Positions 51,964 to 61,030 of a stretch of 64,000 nt of DNA are shown one piece after another. Below the pieces are notes generated by a model, which worked only from the letters and a program-made list of their open reading frames with translations, searched no databases and was not told the origin of the DNA. How positions within the stretch are numbered: position 1 is the stretch's first letter; each line of letters opens with the position of its first letter. Location: positions 62,001 to 126,000 of the forward strand of contig DUEV01000002.1 of NCBI GenBank assembly GCA_011170375.1, given 5' to 3'. The position numbers and the translations under genes were made by a program. The DNA comes from Dehalococcoidia bacterium (GTDB lineage: Bacteria > Chloroflexota > Dehalococcoidia > Dehalococcoidales > Fen-1064).

Positions 51964-53604
51964 ATGAATACGGTCATTAACCCGAGAGGCCAACTCCCTG
52001 CGACGCAACAAACACCTATGGCACTTCGTCTCGATTCTCTGGGTGGAAAAACAATATATATTTTGGACGTACGTTGGCCATATACGCACCAGTTTATCGA
52101 AGAGATGCGCAATGTGCTTTCTGAGAGATATCCCGATACACAGTTCGTAATCAGGGACAAAGCCGGGTCTTATGGCGAAGATGACCCGAAGCTGTGGGCC
52201 GAGATACAGGGACATGGTGATGCTGCAATTGTGGCGGTCGGACACTGAAGCACCTGTGCGCCGGCGGTCGTCGCGCATTGCACAACGCTAGAAAAGCGAG
52301 GAGTTCCTACTGCGCCTGTTGTTACCGAAGTGTTTGCCCCCCTCGCCAAAATGCATGCCAAGCTGGTAGGAAAGCCCCGTCTCCGAATTACCTGTGTCCC
52401 CCATCCAATTTCGCGAGTGCCCTCTCCAGTATGTCGGGAATATATAGAGGGTACTGACCCGATAAGCAGCCGGCTGGTTATCGATGAGATTATCGAAGCA
52501 CTGACAGACACATTATCGGAGGATGATAAGCGTACCGATCTTGAAGAAAGGCCAGTACCGAGGCTGATAGGGCCGGACTCCGAGGAAAACCTGCAACGCT
52601 TCTTCCTTGAAAATGGGATGACTGACTATCTCCCAATAGTGCTTCCTACCGAAGAAAGAGTGGCCGAGATGCTCAAGGGAACCAGCCACAAAGCTGATGA
52701 GTTGGTTGGCGAATTACGCGCCGGGTATGAAGCGGGGAGTTTTACCGTAGAGCAGGTTGCCGCTAATGCGGTAATGGCAGGGGCCAAACCTGAATATATG
52801 CCGGTTATTCTGGCAATGGCAGCATCCGGGGTGGCGGCCATTTCCACCTCCACGCAGTCTTTCGCCAGGATGATAGTGGTCAACGGCCCAATAAGGAACG
52901 AGATTGGGATGAATTCGGGATGCGGTGCGCTGAGTCCTTTCAATCAGGCCAATGCCGTCATTGGCCGGGTGGCTACATTGATGTCCATTAACCTGGGCAG
53001 GGGAGGAGTACCGAACCTGACATACTGGGGTTCTCAGGGTAACACCCTCAACTACAACCATGCTACCTTTGCTGAGAATGAGGAGGGTTTGCCCACCGGT
53101 TGGCAACCTTTCCATGTGCAAAAAGGGTTCAGGCCAGAGGAGAGCGTGGTCAGTTTCTTCCACGGGTACAGTCTCTGGCACTGGAAAAATACCTATGAGA
53201 AAGAAAAGCACGAGGCAATTCTCCATATGGCGAATTGGGTCTTGCCCTCCGGTGGTTACAAGAGCGGATTTGGCCTGTTATTGGACCCAATAGTAGCCGA
53301 AGACCTGGTAAGAGAAGGTTATCCCACCAAGGAATCCCTCAGCCAGTACTGCTACGATAATACCCTGCTGACTCTTGGGGAGTTCTGGCAATATCACCTC
53401 GTGGAAGGTTTCAGTCTTCCAGCAGCCCAGAAGGACATTGAACCGTATGCCTCGTGGTTAAAACAACCGGAGGACACGCTGATAAACAGGTACCGAAGTC
53501 CCGATGAAATCAGCGTACTGGTAGTAGGTGGCAAAACGAACGACTTCTGGCAGGCTGGAGACTGGCGCTACATAAGCAGTTTTTCCATAGATGATTGGAG
53601 GTAG
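51964..53604 (+). CDS. UGSC-family selenoprotein (Sec95-Ser-Thr-Cys98), read through in-frame UGA
   Basis: One 546-residue protein. The frame from ATG 51964 meets TGA at 52246-52248 and stays open without another stop to 53604. Across the TGA the translation reads AAIVAVGH-U-STCAPAVVAHC then TLEKRGVPTAPVVTEVFA, which matches the UGSC family (U/C-G-S-C motif followed by LEK.GIPT..V.TE.F). Sec95 and Cys98 form a redox-like U-x-x-C pair. A long C-terminal domain follows (about 200-546: PTEERVAEMLKGTSHKADELVGEL, NAVMAGAKPEYMPVILA, VVNGPIRNEIGMNSGCGAL) as in full-length members. A GGTGATGG ribosome site precedes the ATG. A SECIS-like hairpin starts 8 bases after the TGA. Function is unknown; a selenium-dependent redox or reductase role is inferred. 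Here the motif is USTC, not UGSC. Confidence 0.88.
52257..52277 (+). promoter_or_regulatory. bacterial SECIS element
   Basis: TGCGC (52257-52261) pairs with GCGCA (52273-52277); inside, one bulged C (52262) and GGC (52263-52265) pairing with GTC (52270-52272, one G-U) leave the apical loop GGTC (52266-52269). The loop begins 17 bases after the UGA at 52246-52248, within the known bacterial range. A bulged base plus a GGUC loop is the arrangement recognised by SelB in the E. coli fdhF element. Confidence 0.75.
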
Positions 53605-53646
53605 AGAGGCCGATAACACGAAGGGAGAATGGAGACGAGAAAGAGC

Positions 53647-54192
53647 ATGACCAACACTCCTGTTAATAACCAAAATCCGGTACCAGGCAGCTTTCACCTC
53701 AGCGCAGTCCCGGTCGGGGTGAGTATAAAGACCACCATCGAACGTGGTGATGCCTATTCGGCACCGGCAATCTATGACGTAGAAATCACTCTTCTGGAAA
53801 TTGTACGTGGGGAAGATGCCTGGGAACGTATCAAGGTACAGGGCGTTTCCACTGAGCCACCGAAGGTCGGTTTCGAGTATATTCTTGCTCGTATTAGATT
53901 CGGGTATTCCCGTCGGGGAAGAGGGTTAGATGACGAGGCTTATAAACTAACGGAAGGCCAGTTTGCTGCTGTCTCTGCAGACGGCCAGACGGAATACATG
54001 ATTCCCACTGTCCTGCAACAGCCACAACTGGTCGATACAATATTTCACTCAGGCGAATCTCGTGAGGGCTGGATTATATTACAGGTGCCAGAGGATGAGA
54101 AGAAACCACTGCTAGTCTATAAACGCGAGCATGTCGAGGGTGTATACGGGATATGGAGGCATGTGTGGTTTCAACTCTATCAGCAGGCATAA
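53647..54192 (+). CDS. hypothetical protein downstream of the selenoprotein
   Basis: 181 residues from ATG 53647 (preceded by GGAGACGAGAAAGAG); ATG 53629 would add six residues. Predicted mostly beta: VGVSIKTTIERGDAYSAPAIYDVEITLLEIVRGEDAWERI, YILARIRFGYSRRG, FAAVSADGQTEYMIPTVLQQP, SGESREGWIILQVPEDEKKPLLVY. This resembles the immunoglobulin-like DUF4352/telokin-like pattern used by secreted proteins, yet there is no signal peptide. Co-directional with the selenoprotein gene, which ends 42 bases before this start. Function unknown. Confidence 0.65.
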   Translation: MTNTPVNNQNPVPGSFHLSAVPVGVSIKTTIERGDAYSAPAIYDVEITLLEIVRGEDAWERIKVQGVSTEPPKVGFEYILARIRFGYSRRGRGLDDEAYKLTEGQFAAVSADGQTEYMIPTVLQQPQLVDTIFHSGESREGWIILQVPEDEKKPLLVYKREHVEGVYGIWRHVWFQLYQQA

Positions 54193-54264
54193 CGACACAA
54201 ATCTGGTAATCCATAGCTGATAGAGTTCTTATTTTGACTTCCAATACAGAGGGAGGACAGAGAC

Positions 54265-55389
54265 ATGAATAATAAGACAGTGACCATGCTGGCTGTCGGC
54301 GATATAATTCTGGGTCCAGACGCCGAATCATTCTTTACGTTAACAATACCGACACTCAAAGAAGGCGATGTGGTGATCGGACAGCTGGAGGTCCCTTATA
54401 CCACAAGGGACGCCAACGCTATGGCCTTGGGTCGCGACCCGAGTACTCTGAACGCATTAGTATCTGCCGGCTTTGATTTGGTCACACTCGCCGGTAATCA
54501 TATCTATGATGCGGGTGATGCCGGGGTAGAGGATACCATTAACTGGCTACGAGGGCATAACATTGCCTTTGTAGGGGCCGGTATGGACTGGACCGAAGCT
54601 ACAAGCCCCACTATTCTTAAGCAGAACGGTACGCGATTTGGTTTCCTGTCTTACAATACCGTCGGGCCGAGGTCTACGTGGGTTGCCAGACGAGAGGCTG
54701 TTGATAAGCCGGGATGTGCCTACATAGATGTCGCTACCTATTATGAACTGGCTCACGCCAACCCCGGAGGCCCACCCGCGGTTTACACCTTCGCCAAGCC
54801 CCAAAGCATAAGAGCTATGCGTGATGATATAAGCAGACTCAGGGAACTCTGCGATGTCCTCGTAGTCTCTTTCCATAAGGGAATCGTCCACACGCCGATA
54901 AAGCTGGTAGATTATGAGCAGGAGATATCTTATGCGGCTATCGACGCCGGGGCTGACCTTATATTGGGACATCATCATCATATACTAAAAGGTATTGAGC
55001 TATACAAAGGCAAAGCAATCTTCCACGGACTGTGTAATTTTGTATGTTGGCTGCCAAGCCTGGCTCCCAAACCTGACCAGGACCCTCAGTCCTGGGCGAG
55101 GAGGAGGAGAGAGCTATTTGGTTTTGAGCCTGACCCCGAGTATCCGACCTACCCTTTTCATCCTGAGGCCAAGCACACTATCATTGCCAAGTGCACCGTA
55201 GATAACGGCAAAATTTCCCGGGTCGGTTATCTGCCCTGCCTGGTCAACAAGCAGGGACAACCTGAGGTAGTCAAGAATGACGAGAGACGGCAGCAGGTAT
55301 TCGACTACATGGATAAAATCACACGAGGTGCAGGTCTAAATGCACGGTTCCGTTGGGAAGGAAACGAAGTGGTTATCGAAGCGCCATGA
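54265..55389 (+). CDS. CapA-like metallophosphoesterase-fold protein 3
   Basis: 374 residues, PGA_cap/CapA family: MLAVGDIILGPDAESFF, VIGQLEVPYTTRD, LVTLAGNHIYDAGDAGVEDT, VVSFHKGIVHTP, GADLILGHHHHILKGIE, KAIFHGLCNFVCWLP. Very similar to the protein at 44150, including the tail NARFRWEGNEVVIE against NARYKWDGNEVLVH. No signal peptide. It sits between the selenoprotein genes and the divergent BcrC/BcrB-like pair. Role unknown; the three copies suggest a shared function with each local enzyme set. Confidence 0.82.
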   Translation: MNNKTVTMLAVGDIILGPDAESFFTLTIPTLKEGDVVIGQLEVPYTTRDANAMALGRDPSTLNALVSAGFDLVTLAGNHIYDAGDAGVEDTINWLRGHNIAFVGAGMDWTEATSPTILKQNGTRFGFLSYNTVGPRSTWVARREAVDKPGCAYIDVATYYELAHANPGGPPAVYTFAKPQSIRAMRDDISRLRELCDVLVVSFHKGIVHTPIKLVDYEQEISYAAIDAGADLILGHHHHILKGIELYKGKAIFHGLCNFVCWLPSLAPKPDQDPQSWARRRRELFGFEPDPEYPTYPFHPEAKHTIIAKCTVDNGKISRVGYLPCLVNKQGQPEVVKNDERRQQVFDYMDKITRGAGLNARFRWEGNEVVIEAP

Positions 55390-55567
55390 CTCTCGCGGGC
55401 CTGGCTTAGTGAAATATTATCCAAGGTATTGATTTGGTAGTGGTGAAAAGAGTAAAATCACACAAGATTACGTAGTAAAACTGGTTATTGACACACCCGC
55501 CCCTGTTGCCTGAATGCGGCAGTTTCAACCTAAAAACACGGATAAATAAACATGGGCAGGTTATTGT

Positions 55568-56740
55568 ATGCGTGGGGGTGAAAGATTGACTAGCGAGTCA
55601 GCGTTTGAGGAAATACAAAGACATTATCAGCAGCGTGACCTGGCTGCCAGGGAATGGAAGGGGAACGGAGGGAAGGTAGTAGGTTATTTCTGTGACGCCG
55701 TCCCAGCGGAAATAATACTGGCGGCTGGCCTATTCCCCATCAGGCTCAGCGGCGACCCGCATGGTAGGACAGACGTAGCCAGACAGAACGTTATACCAAG
55801 ATTCACTGCCCGCGAGGACTTCGTACATTCCATACTCAACATGTTATTGACCGGCGAATATGATTTCCTGGACTACCTGGTTATTCCACATACTAGGGAC
55901 TCCATTCATCGCCTATACCAGCTCATAGCTATGCTGAAGGATTCTGACCCCTCCCTGCATCTCCCGGAAATTTTCTTCCTTGACAGTATTCATACCACCT
56001 TCTTTTCGGGTGGGCTTTACAATCGTGACCGAATGCTCGAGCTTAAGGAGAGGCTAGAAGAGTGGTCGGGGAAAAAGATTACCAGCGAAGCATTGTCTCG
56101 AGTAATAGCTATCACCAACGAAAATAAGGTGCTGCTGAAAAAAGTAGCTGCCCTGAGAGCCGCCGAACCACCCTGCGTCTCGGGTGTAGAAGCACTCCAG
56201 ATAATCGGCTCATCCATGTTTATGCTTAAAGAGGAGCACAACAAACTGCTCAAGGAATATCTGGATGGTACTGATAAGCTACCTGCTCGAAATGGTACCA
56301 GACTATTTGTCTCAGGCAGCCCCCTGGACAGTCTTCAACTATTTGAAATCATCGAGTCCTGTGGGGCCACGGTTGTGGCCGATGATAACTGCTGGGGCAA
56401 CCGATACTCTGATGTCCTGATTGATACATCCCTCGACCCGTTTGAGGCCATTGCTGACAGGTATCACAATAGGTCACCGTGCTCCCGGATGTATCCTATG
56501 AGCCGGAGATTAGAGTATTGCTTGCAGAATGTTGTGGAGGCAAAAGCACAAGGGGTGGTTTTCAACGTCTTCAGACACGATGCCGCTGAAATCTGGGAAA
56601 TCCCTGGCAAGACAAAGGCATTGGAAGAGAAGGGAATACCTTCCGTCTATTTCAGGAATCAACCATACCTGATATCTGAACCAGAGCCATTAAAAGCCAG
56701 CATCGAGGAATTGATTGAAAAAATCCAGGATAGCCAGTGA
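55568..56740 (+). CDS. divergent BcrC/HgdB-like protein lacking two expected cluster cysteines
   Basis: 390 residues from ATG 55568; a TTG at 55586 after GGGGGTGAAAGA is an alternative start. It clearly belongs to the 2-hydroxyacyl-CoA dehydratase D / BcrC family (GGKVVGYFCDAVPAEIILAAGLFPIRLSG; SGVEALQIIGSSMFM; ESCGATVVADDNCWGNRYSD). Compared with the BcrC at 23451, the DMWCPFCRDC region has become PRFTAREDFVHSIL with no cysteine, and the last CDPHEC site is FRHDAAEIW. Only the middle cysteine (DDNCWGNRY) is kept. It may bind a CoA thioester without the usual [4Fe-4S] cluster. Paired with the next gene. Confidence 0.78.
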   Translation: MRGGERLTSESAFEEIQRHYQQRDLAAREWKGNGGKVVGYFCDAVPAEIILAAGLFPIRLSGDPHGRTDVARQNVIPRFTAREDFVHSILNMLLTGEYDFLDYLVIPHTRDSIHRLYQLIAMLKDSDPSLHLPEIFFLDSIHTTFFSGGLYNRDRMLELKERLEEWSGKKITSEALSRVIAITNENKVLLKKVAALRAAEPPCVSGVEALQIIGSSMFMLKEEHNKLLKEYLDGTDKLPARNGTRLFVSGSPLDSLQLFEIIESCGATVVADDNCWGNRYSDVLIDTSLDPFEAIADRYHNRSPCSRMYPMSRRLEYCLQNVVEAKAQGVVFNVFRHDAAEIWEIPGKTKALEEKGIPSVYFRNQPYLISEPEPLKASIEELIEKIQDSQ

Positions 56741-56775
56741 GTCTACTAGAGATATCGAAGATATGAGGTAATGCT

Positions 56776-57999
56776 ATGACCAGTGATAGAGGTGCCGCAC
56801 AGCTAGAATCCGCTAACGCGATAAGGGCTTACCAGAGAGAATGGCTCGAGGATACGAGGCAGAGAGTAAAACAGGGTGAACCTTTCGCAATATGCAATGG
56901 TGATGAGTTCGAGGAAGTATTCAATATCATGGATATTCCGGTCATAGTCATTAATTACTGGAACTCGATTATTGCGACCAAGCGGATGACTGAATACTAC
57001 GGTGATGTACTCACTAAGCGGGGTTACCCGGCTAATTACTTTGCGATGGGACTGGCTTCCACCATAGACAACGACCCGGAGACTGCACCCTGGGGAGGAC
57101 TGCCCAAACCTGCCCTCATAATAGGGGGCACTAAGAGTGATACAGAGATGAAAGTGCTGGAAATCTGGGCCCGTGAGTATGGTTGTCCTTTCTTCCCGTT
57201 AGACTTCGGCTTGGATGCTGTCCCCGAGCTGCCAAAGTATCCACCGCCACCCCGATGGTGGGAAATGATGGCAGAGCACTGGGACGGATTAATCGACTCC
57301 CGCAGACTGGATTTAAGGGTCGAAGAAGAAAAAGCACTGATAAACTTCATTGAGGTCACAACCGGTAGAAAACTCAGCATGGCCAAGCTGGAACAGGGTC
57401 TGGAGCTACTAAACGAACAGGAAATGCTATGGGGAAAAGCGCGTGATTTGATAGCCGAGACAATCCCCTGCCCTGTAAGCCTGCGTGACCAGCTTGCTGT
57501 GTATCAGGCACAGTGGCACCGGGGCACGGTCAGAGGACGCGATTTTATCAAAGCATACTACGAAGAGGTGAAAGAGAGGGTTGAAAACGGCGTAGCGGCC
57601 TGCCCAAATGAAAAGCTCAGGCTGCTGTGGATGGCAGGGACGCCGCCCAGTTGGGCCAAGTGGGCCGAGGAAGAATACGGCGCTGTTTGTGTTGCTTCCC
57701 TGTTTAGCTCCATTCCGATAGACTCCTATTATCGGGCTACTATCAATGGTGACGTGATGAGGGCCTTAGCCAGTCGTCATATGGTACTGTTCTTGGAAAC
57801 CCCCGACTGGCGGTTGAAGGATGCTAAAATACACCAGTGCAACGGCGTTGTTGAAACGGCCAATCCTTCTGTACCATCGTTTAATAAGAAATTGTTCGAA
57901 GAAGCTGGCATGCCATTATGTCAAATTCCCAGGGACAGGGACGACGAAGAGGTTAGGTCTGTCCTTTCCAACTTTATTGAGACGCGTTTACTGTCCTGA
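56776..57999 (+). CDS. divergent BcrB/HgdA-like partner protein
   Basis: 407 residues, same superfamily (CNGDEFEEVFNIMDIPVIVINYWNSIIATKRM; FIEVTTGRKLSMAKLEQGLELLNEQ; RLLWMAGTPPSWAKWAEEEYGAVCVASLFSS). Against the BcrB at 24633, the HICCSHGKW segment is replaced by FAMGLASTIDND without cysteine, while a cysteine remains at HQCNGVVE where BcrB has RGCEG. It lies 35 bases after its partner and should form a heterodimer with it. No ASKHA activator is nearby, although the BcrA/BcrD pair could act in trans. Substrate unknown, perhaps a 2-hydroxyacyl- or aryl-CoA made by the CoA-transferase encoded next. Confidence 0.78.
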   Translation: MTSDRGAAQLESANAIRAYQREWLEDTRQRVKQGEPFAICNGDEFEEVFNIMDIPVIVINYWNSIIATKRMTEYYGDVLTKRGYPANYFAMGLASTIDNDPETAPWGGLPKPALIIGGTKSDTEMKVLEIWAREYGCPFFPLDFGLDAVPELPKYPPPPRWWEMMAEHWDGLIDSRRLDLRVEEEKALINFIEVTTGRKLSMAKLEQGLELLNEQEMLWGKARDLIAETIPCPVSLRDQLAVYQAQWHRGTVRGRDFIKAYYEEVKERVENGVAACPNEKLRLLWMAGTPPSWAKWAEEEYGAVCVASLFSSIPIDSYYRATINGDVMRALASRHMVLFLETPDWRLKDAKIHQCNGVVETANPSVPSFNKKLFEEAGMPLCQIPRDRDDEEVRSVLSNFIETRLLS

Positions 58000-58053
58000 C
58001 ACACAGTTTTCAATCAAAGGCAGTGTGAAATTTATAGTTTGAGAGGTTTTTTG

Positions 58054-59256
58054 ATGAGTGAATCGAATACCAAAGATAATCCCGGAGCCCTGAACGGGGT
58101 TAAGGTGGTGGACCTGACCCGTGCTCTGGCAGGCCCCATCTGCACGATGATTCTGGCGGATATGGGTGCCGAAGTAATTAAAGTCGAGGAGCCCCCTCGA
58201 GGTGGTGGTGAGGGTATAAACCGGTTATCAACAGGCGCCGGACCCCAACCATTTATCAGGAATAAAAAAAGCGTTACCCTCAACCTGCGAACAGATAAAG
58301 CAAAGGACATTTTGCGTCGCTTTGTTCAGTGGGGGGATGTGCTGGTAGAGAACTACCGACCCGGCTTTATGAAGCGAATAGGTTTCGACTATCCGGCAGT
58401 ACAGAAACTCAATCCCCGTATAATCATGACCTCTATTTCCGGTTATGGCCAGACTGGCCCTTATTCTCAGCGGGCAGCGTTCGAGCCGGTAGGCCAGGCA
58501 ATGGGCGGGCTTATGAGTGTCACCGGTCCCGCTGACATGCCCCCGATGGATGCAGGGGCGGCCGTCGCCGACATAGGCACGGGCGTATTCGGGGCACTCG
58601 GAACGCTGCTGGCCCTCTACCATCAGCAGGCTACGGGACTGGGACAACATGTTGATGCCTCTCTGGTGGAGAGTATCGTGTTTCTGATGGGTCTAAACCT
58701 GTCGTTCTATGCTACGGGGCAGCCTATTGCGAAGGGGGGCCTGTTCGGTGGAGCGCGGACGCCCGGGGGTGGCATTTTTCTGACTAAAGACGGTCACTAC
58801 ATTATCATTATGGCTCAGGCTGACCAGCATTGGGCTTTAATGGCGCGTATTATGGGCCGGGACGACCTGGCGACCGACCCCGATTACGTGGCCCGCGCCG
58901 ACAGGGCCAAGCACGGGGTTGAAATAAACGACATGATGGCGGAATGGGTCCGTCCTCGCACTATTGATGAGGTCGAGGAAATCATGGACAAGGCAGGTAT
59001 TCCCTTCGGCAGAGTCCAGACGGTAGAAGACATGCTGAAAGACCCGCACCTAAAAGCCCGAGAGCGATTTTACTACTTCGATTTTCAGGGCAAGATGGTG
59101 CCTATGATTGCTCCCTATCCTGTTTTATCAGGCACGCCTGGCTCTGTTCGTACCCTCTGGCCAGTGACAGGCCAGCATAACGAAGAGATATATCAAAACC
59201 TCCTGGGATTCTCTCCTGAGGAATTGACCACCTTCAAAAGCGAAGGCGTTATTTAG
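58054..59256 (+). CDS. class III (CaiB/BaiF family) CoA-transferase
   Basis: 400 residues from ATG 58054, six bases or so after GAGAGG; an upstream TTG at 58039 would put that site inside the gene. CoA-binding segment GVKVVDLTRALAGPICTMILADMGAEVIKVEEP, then KSVTLNLRTDKAKDIL, the catalytic aspartate in AAVADIGTGVFGALGTLLAL, and VDASLVES. It moves CoA between acids without forming a covalent anhydride intermediate of the class I type. With the two dehydratase-like genes just upstream, it recalls the FldA-FldBC set for aromatic 2-hydroxyacids. Confidence 0.9.
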   Translation: MSESNTKDNPGALNGVKVVDLTRALAGPICTMILADMGAEVIKVEEPPRGGGEGINRLSTGAGPQPFIRNKKSVTLNLRTDKAKDILRRFVQWGDVLVENYRPGFMKRIGFDYPAVQKLNPRIIMTSISGYGQTGPYSQRAAFEPVGQAMGGLMSVTGPADMPPMDAGAAVADIGTGVFGALGTLLALYHQQATGLGQHVDASLVESIVFLMGLNLSFYATGQPIAKGGLFGGARTPGGGIFLTKDGHYIIIMAQADQHWALMARIMGRDDLATDPDYVARADRAKHGVEINDMMAEWVRPRTIDEVEEIMDKAGIPFGRVQTVEDMLKDPHLKARERFYYFDFQGKMVPMIAPYPVLSGTPGSVRTLWPVTGQHNEEIYQNLLGFSPEELTTFKSEGVI

Positions 59257-59280
59257 CCAACGAAATAGACAGGGGCCGAT

Positions 59281-61023
59281 ATGTCAAGTTCGATTCTCAT
59301 TGATAGCAATGTACCTATGGAAATGCGGGACGGCATGGTGCTCCGGGCTGACATATATCGTCCGGACGATGATGAGAAACACCCCGCCATATTTATGCGC
59401 GCTTATCGCAAGGTCTTCGGTCGTGTCGGTCATCTGGACATCTTCGCAGCTACCCGTGCTGGTTATGCTCTGGTTACCCAAGTTATTAGAGGGAGAGGTA
59501 GCTCGGAGGGCGAGTGGCACCCGGAAGAAGCGAGCACAGTTGAAAGCCAGGACGGCTACGACTCTGTGGAATGGATAGCCGAGCAACGCTGGTGCGACGG
59601 TAATGTTGGCATGATGGGTTACTCTCATGCCGGAGGTATGGCGGCACAGACCGCCATGATGAATCCCCCTCACCTCAAGGCCATAGCCCCCTGGTCATCC
59701 GGTGTTGGACAGCGACAGGGCGGGCCTGGAGGTTTCAGACCACCGAATACAGGTGGGGCAATATCGTTTATTACGGCACTGCTCTGGCTACCAAATGAGG
59801 CTGCCGACGTCGTTAACAGACTGGAGCGACAGGGGCAGGATGTCACCGAGATGCGTCGCAGTCTCGAGTGGGCACGTACCAACCCGGAGGAATACTACAA
59901 CTTCTTACCACTCAAAGACGTACCCTTTGCCCAGTTTGAACGTATTGGCCAGTTGTGGCAATTCCGTCTACGCGGTGTACCTCAGACTGAGGAAGCAAAA
60001 GAAGTCAAGACCTATGAAAGGGTAATGGTGCCATGCTCCCACCTCACCGGGTGGTATGATGGGGTTTCCTCAGCCTCGTTCGAGAGCTTTATGAATATGC
60101 GGACACGAGGTGGGTCACAGCTTGCCCGCGAAGGCCAGCATATTATCTCGGGCCCATGGGCACACCTCCTCGAACTGGGAAATCACCTGGGTGCCATGAA
60201 CTACGGTGCCGGACTGGGCAGGCCACCGAGTAACCATCTCATTGATTTCTTTAATCGGTATCTACGTGGAGAAGAGGTCAGGATACCACCTGTCATGTAT
60301 TTCCTGATGGGCAGGAACGAGTGGCACGAAGCTGACAGCTGGCCACTCTCCCAAACCCAATGGCAGAGGTTCTATCTCCACAGTCAGGGAAGTGCTAACA
60401 CCTCCTCGGGCGACGGTTTGCTGAGTCGTGACGAACCGAGTTCAGAGCAACCTGATACCTTTACCTATGACCCCCATAATCCTGTGCCGACCGTTGGCGG
60501 GGGTCTGGTAGGTTCTCCAGCCGGGCTTGGTTTTACACCGGGTCCCCTGGAGCAGTCCGCTATTGAAAGGCGTAACGATGTTCTGTGTTACACCACACCG
60601 GAGCTCAAGGAGGACATCGAAATAACCGGTCCGATAGAGGTGCACGTCTTTGCGGCTACATCGGCCCGAGATACTGACTTTACCGCTAAGCTGGTTGACG
60701 TATATCCCGATGGCAGGTCGCTTAATCTGGTTGACGGTATTAAGCGCGCTCGTGGTCTGAAATCGGAATACCAGCCGGAACTGATTAGTCCCGACGAAAT
60801 CAAAGAATACGTTATCACCCTGGGCCCTACCAGCCAGCTATTCCGCAGGGATCATCGTATCCGTGTCGATATCTCGAGTAGTAACTTTCCGCTGTACGAC
60901 CGCAACATGAATACGGGCAATCATATTGGCGAGGATAGCGTCGGCATTCCGGCAAAGCAAACAGTCTATCACGAAGCGGACTATGCCTCTTATATAGACC
61001 TACCAGTTATACCCGATAAGTGA
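59281..61023 (+). CDS. CocE/NonD-family alpha/beta hydrolase (X-Pro dipeptidyl-peptidase S15 type)
   Basis: 580 residues. N-terminal RDGMVLRADIYRPDDDEKHPAIFMRAYRK; nucleophile elbow GMMGYSHAGGMAAQT (Ser about residue 119); the C-terminal jelly-roll domain (ITGPIEVHVFAATSARDTDFTAKLVDVYPDGRSLNL...HRIRVDISSSNFPLYDRNMNTG) is typical of CocE and glutaryl-7-aminocephalosporanic acid acylase-like esterases. It has no signal peptide. Likely hydrolyses an ester or amide; no native substrate can be deduced. It lies 24 bases after the CoA-transferase on the same strand. Confidence 0.88.
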   Translation: MSSSILIDSNVPMEMRDGMVLRADIYRPDDDEKHPAIFMRAYRKVFGRVGHLDIFAATRAGYALVTQVIRGRGSSEGEWHPEEASTVESQDGYDSVEWIAEQRWCDGNVGMMGYSHAGGMAAQTAMMNPPHLKAIAPWSSGVGQRQGGPGGFRPPNTGGAISFITALLWLPNEAADVVNRLERQGQDVTEMRRSLEWARTNPEEYYNFLPLKDVPFAQFERIGQLWQFRLRGVPQTEEAKEVKTYERVMVPCSHLTGWYDGVSSASFESFMNMRTRGGSQLAREGQHIISGPWAHLLELGNHLGAMNYGAGLGRPPSNHLIDFFNRYLRGEEVRIPPVMYFLMGRNEWHEADSWPLSQTQWQRFYLHSQGSANTSSGDGLLSRDEPSSEQPDTFTYDPHNPVPTVGGGLVGSPAGLGFTPGPLEQSAIERRNDVLCYTTPELKEDIEITGPIEVHVFAATSARDTDFTAKLVDVYPDGRSLNLVDGIKRARGLKSEYQPELISPDEIKEYVITLGPTSQLFRRDHRIRVDISSSNFPLYDRNMNTGNHIGEDSVGIPAKQTVYHEADYASYIDLPVIPDK

Positions 61024-61030
61024 GACGGCC

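Noticed and set aside
52330-53604. A separate gene starting with GTG at 52330
   Set aside because: It lacks a ribosome-binding site, begins in the middle of a conserved family segment, and is in the same frame as the upstream ORF with open codons between them. Readthrough at UGA explains both.
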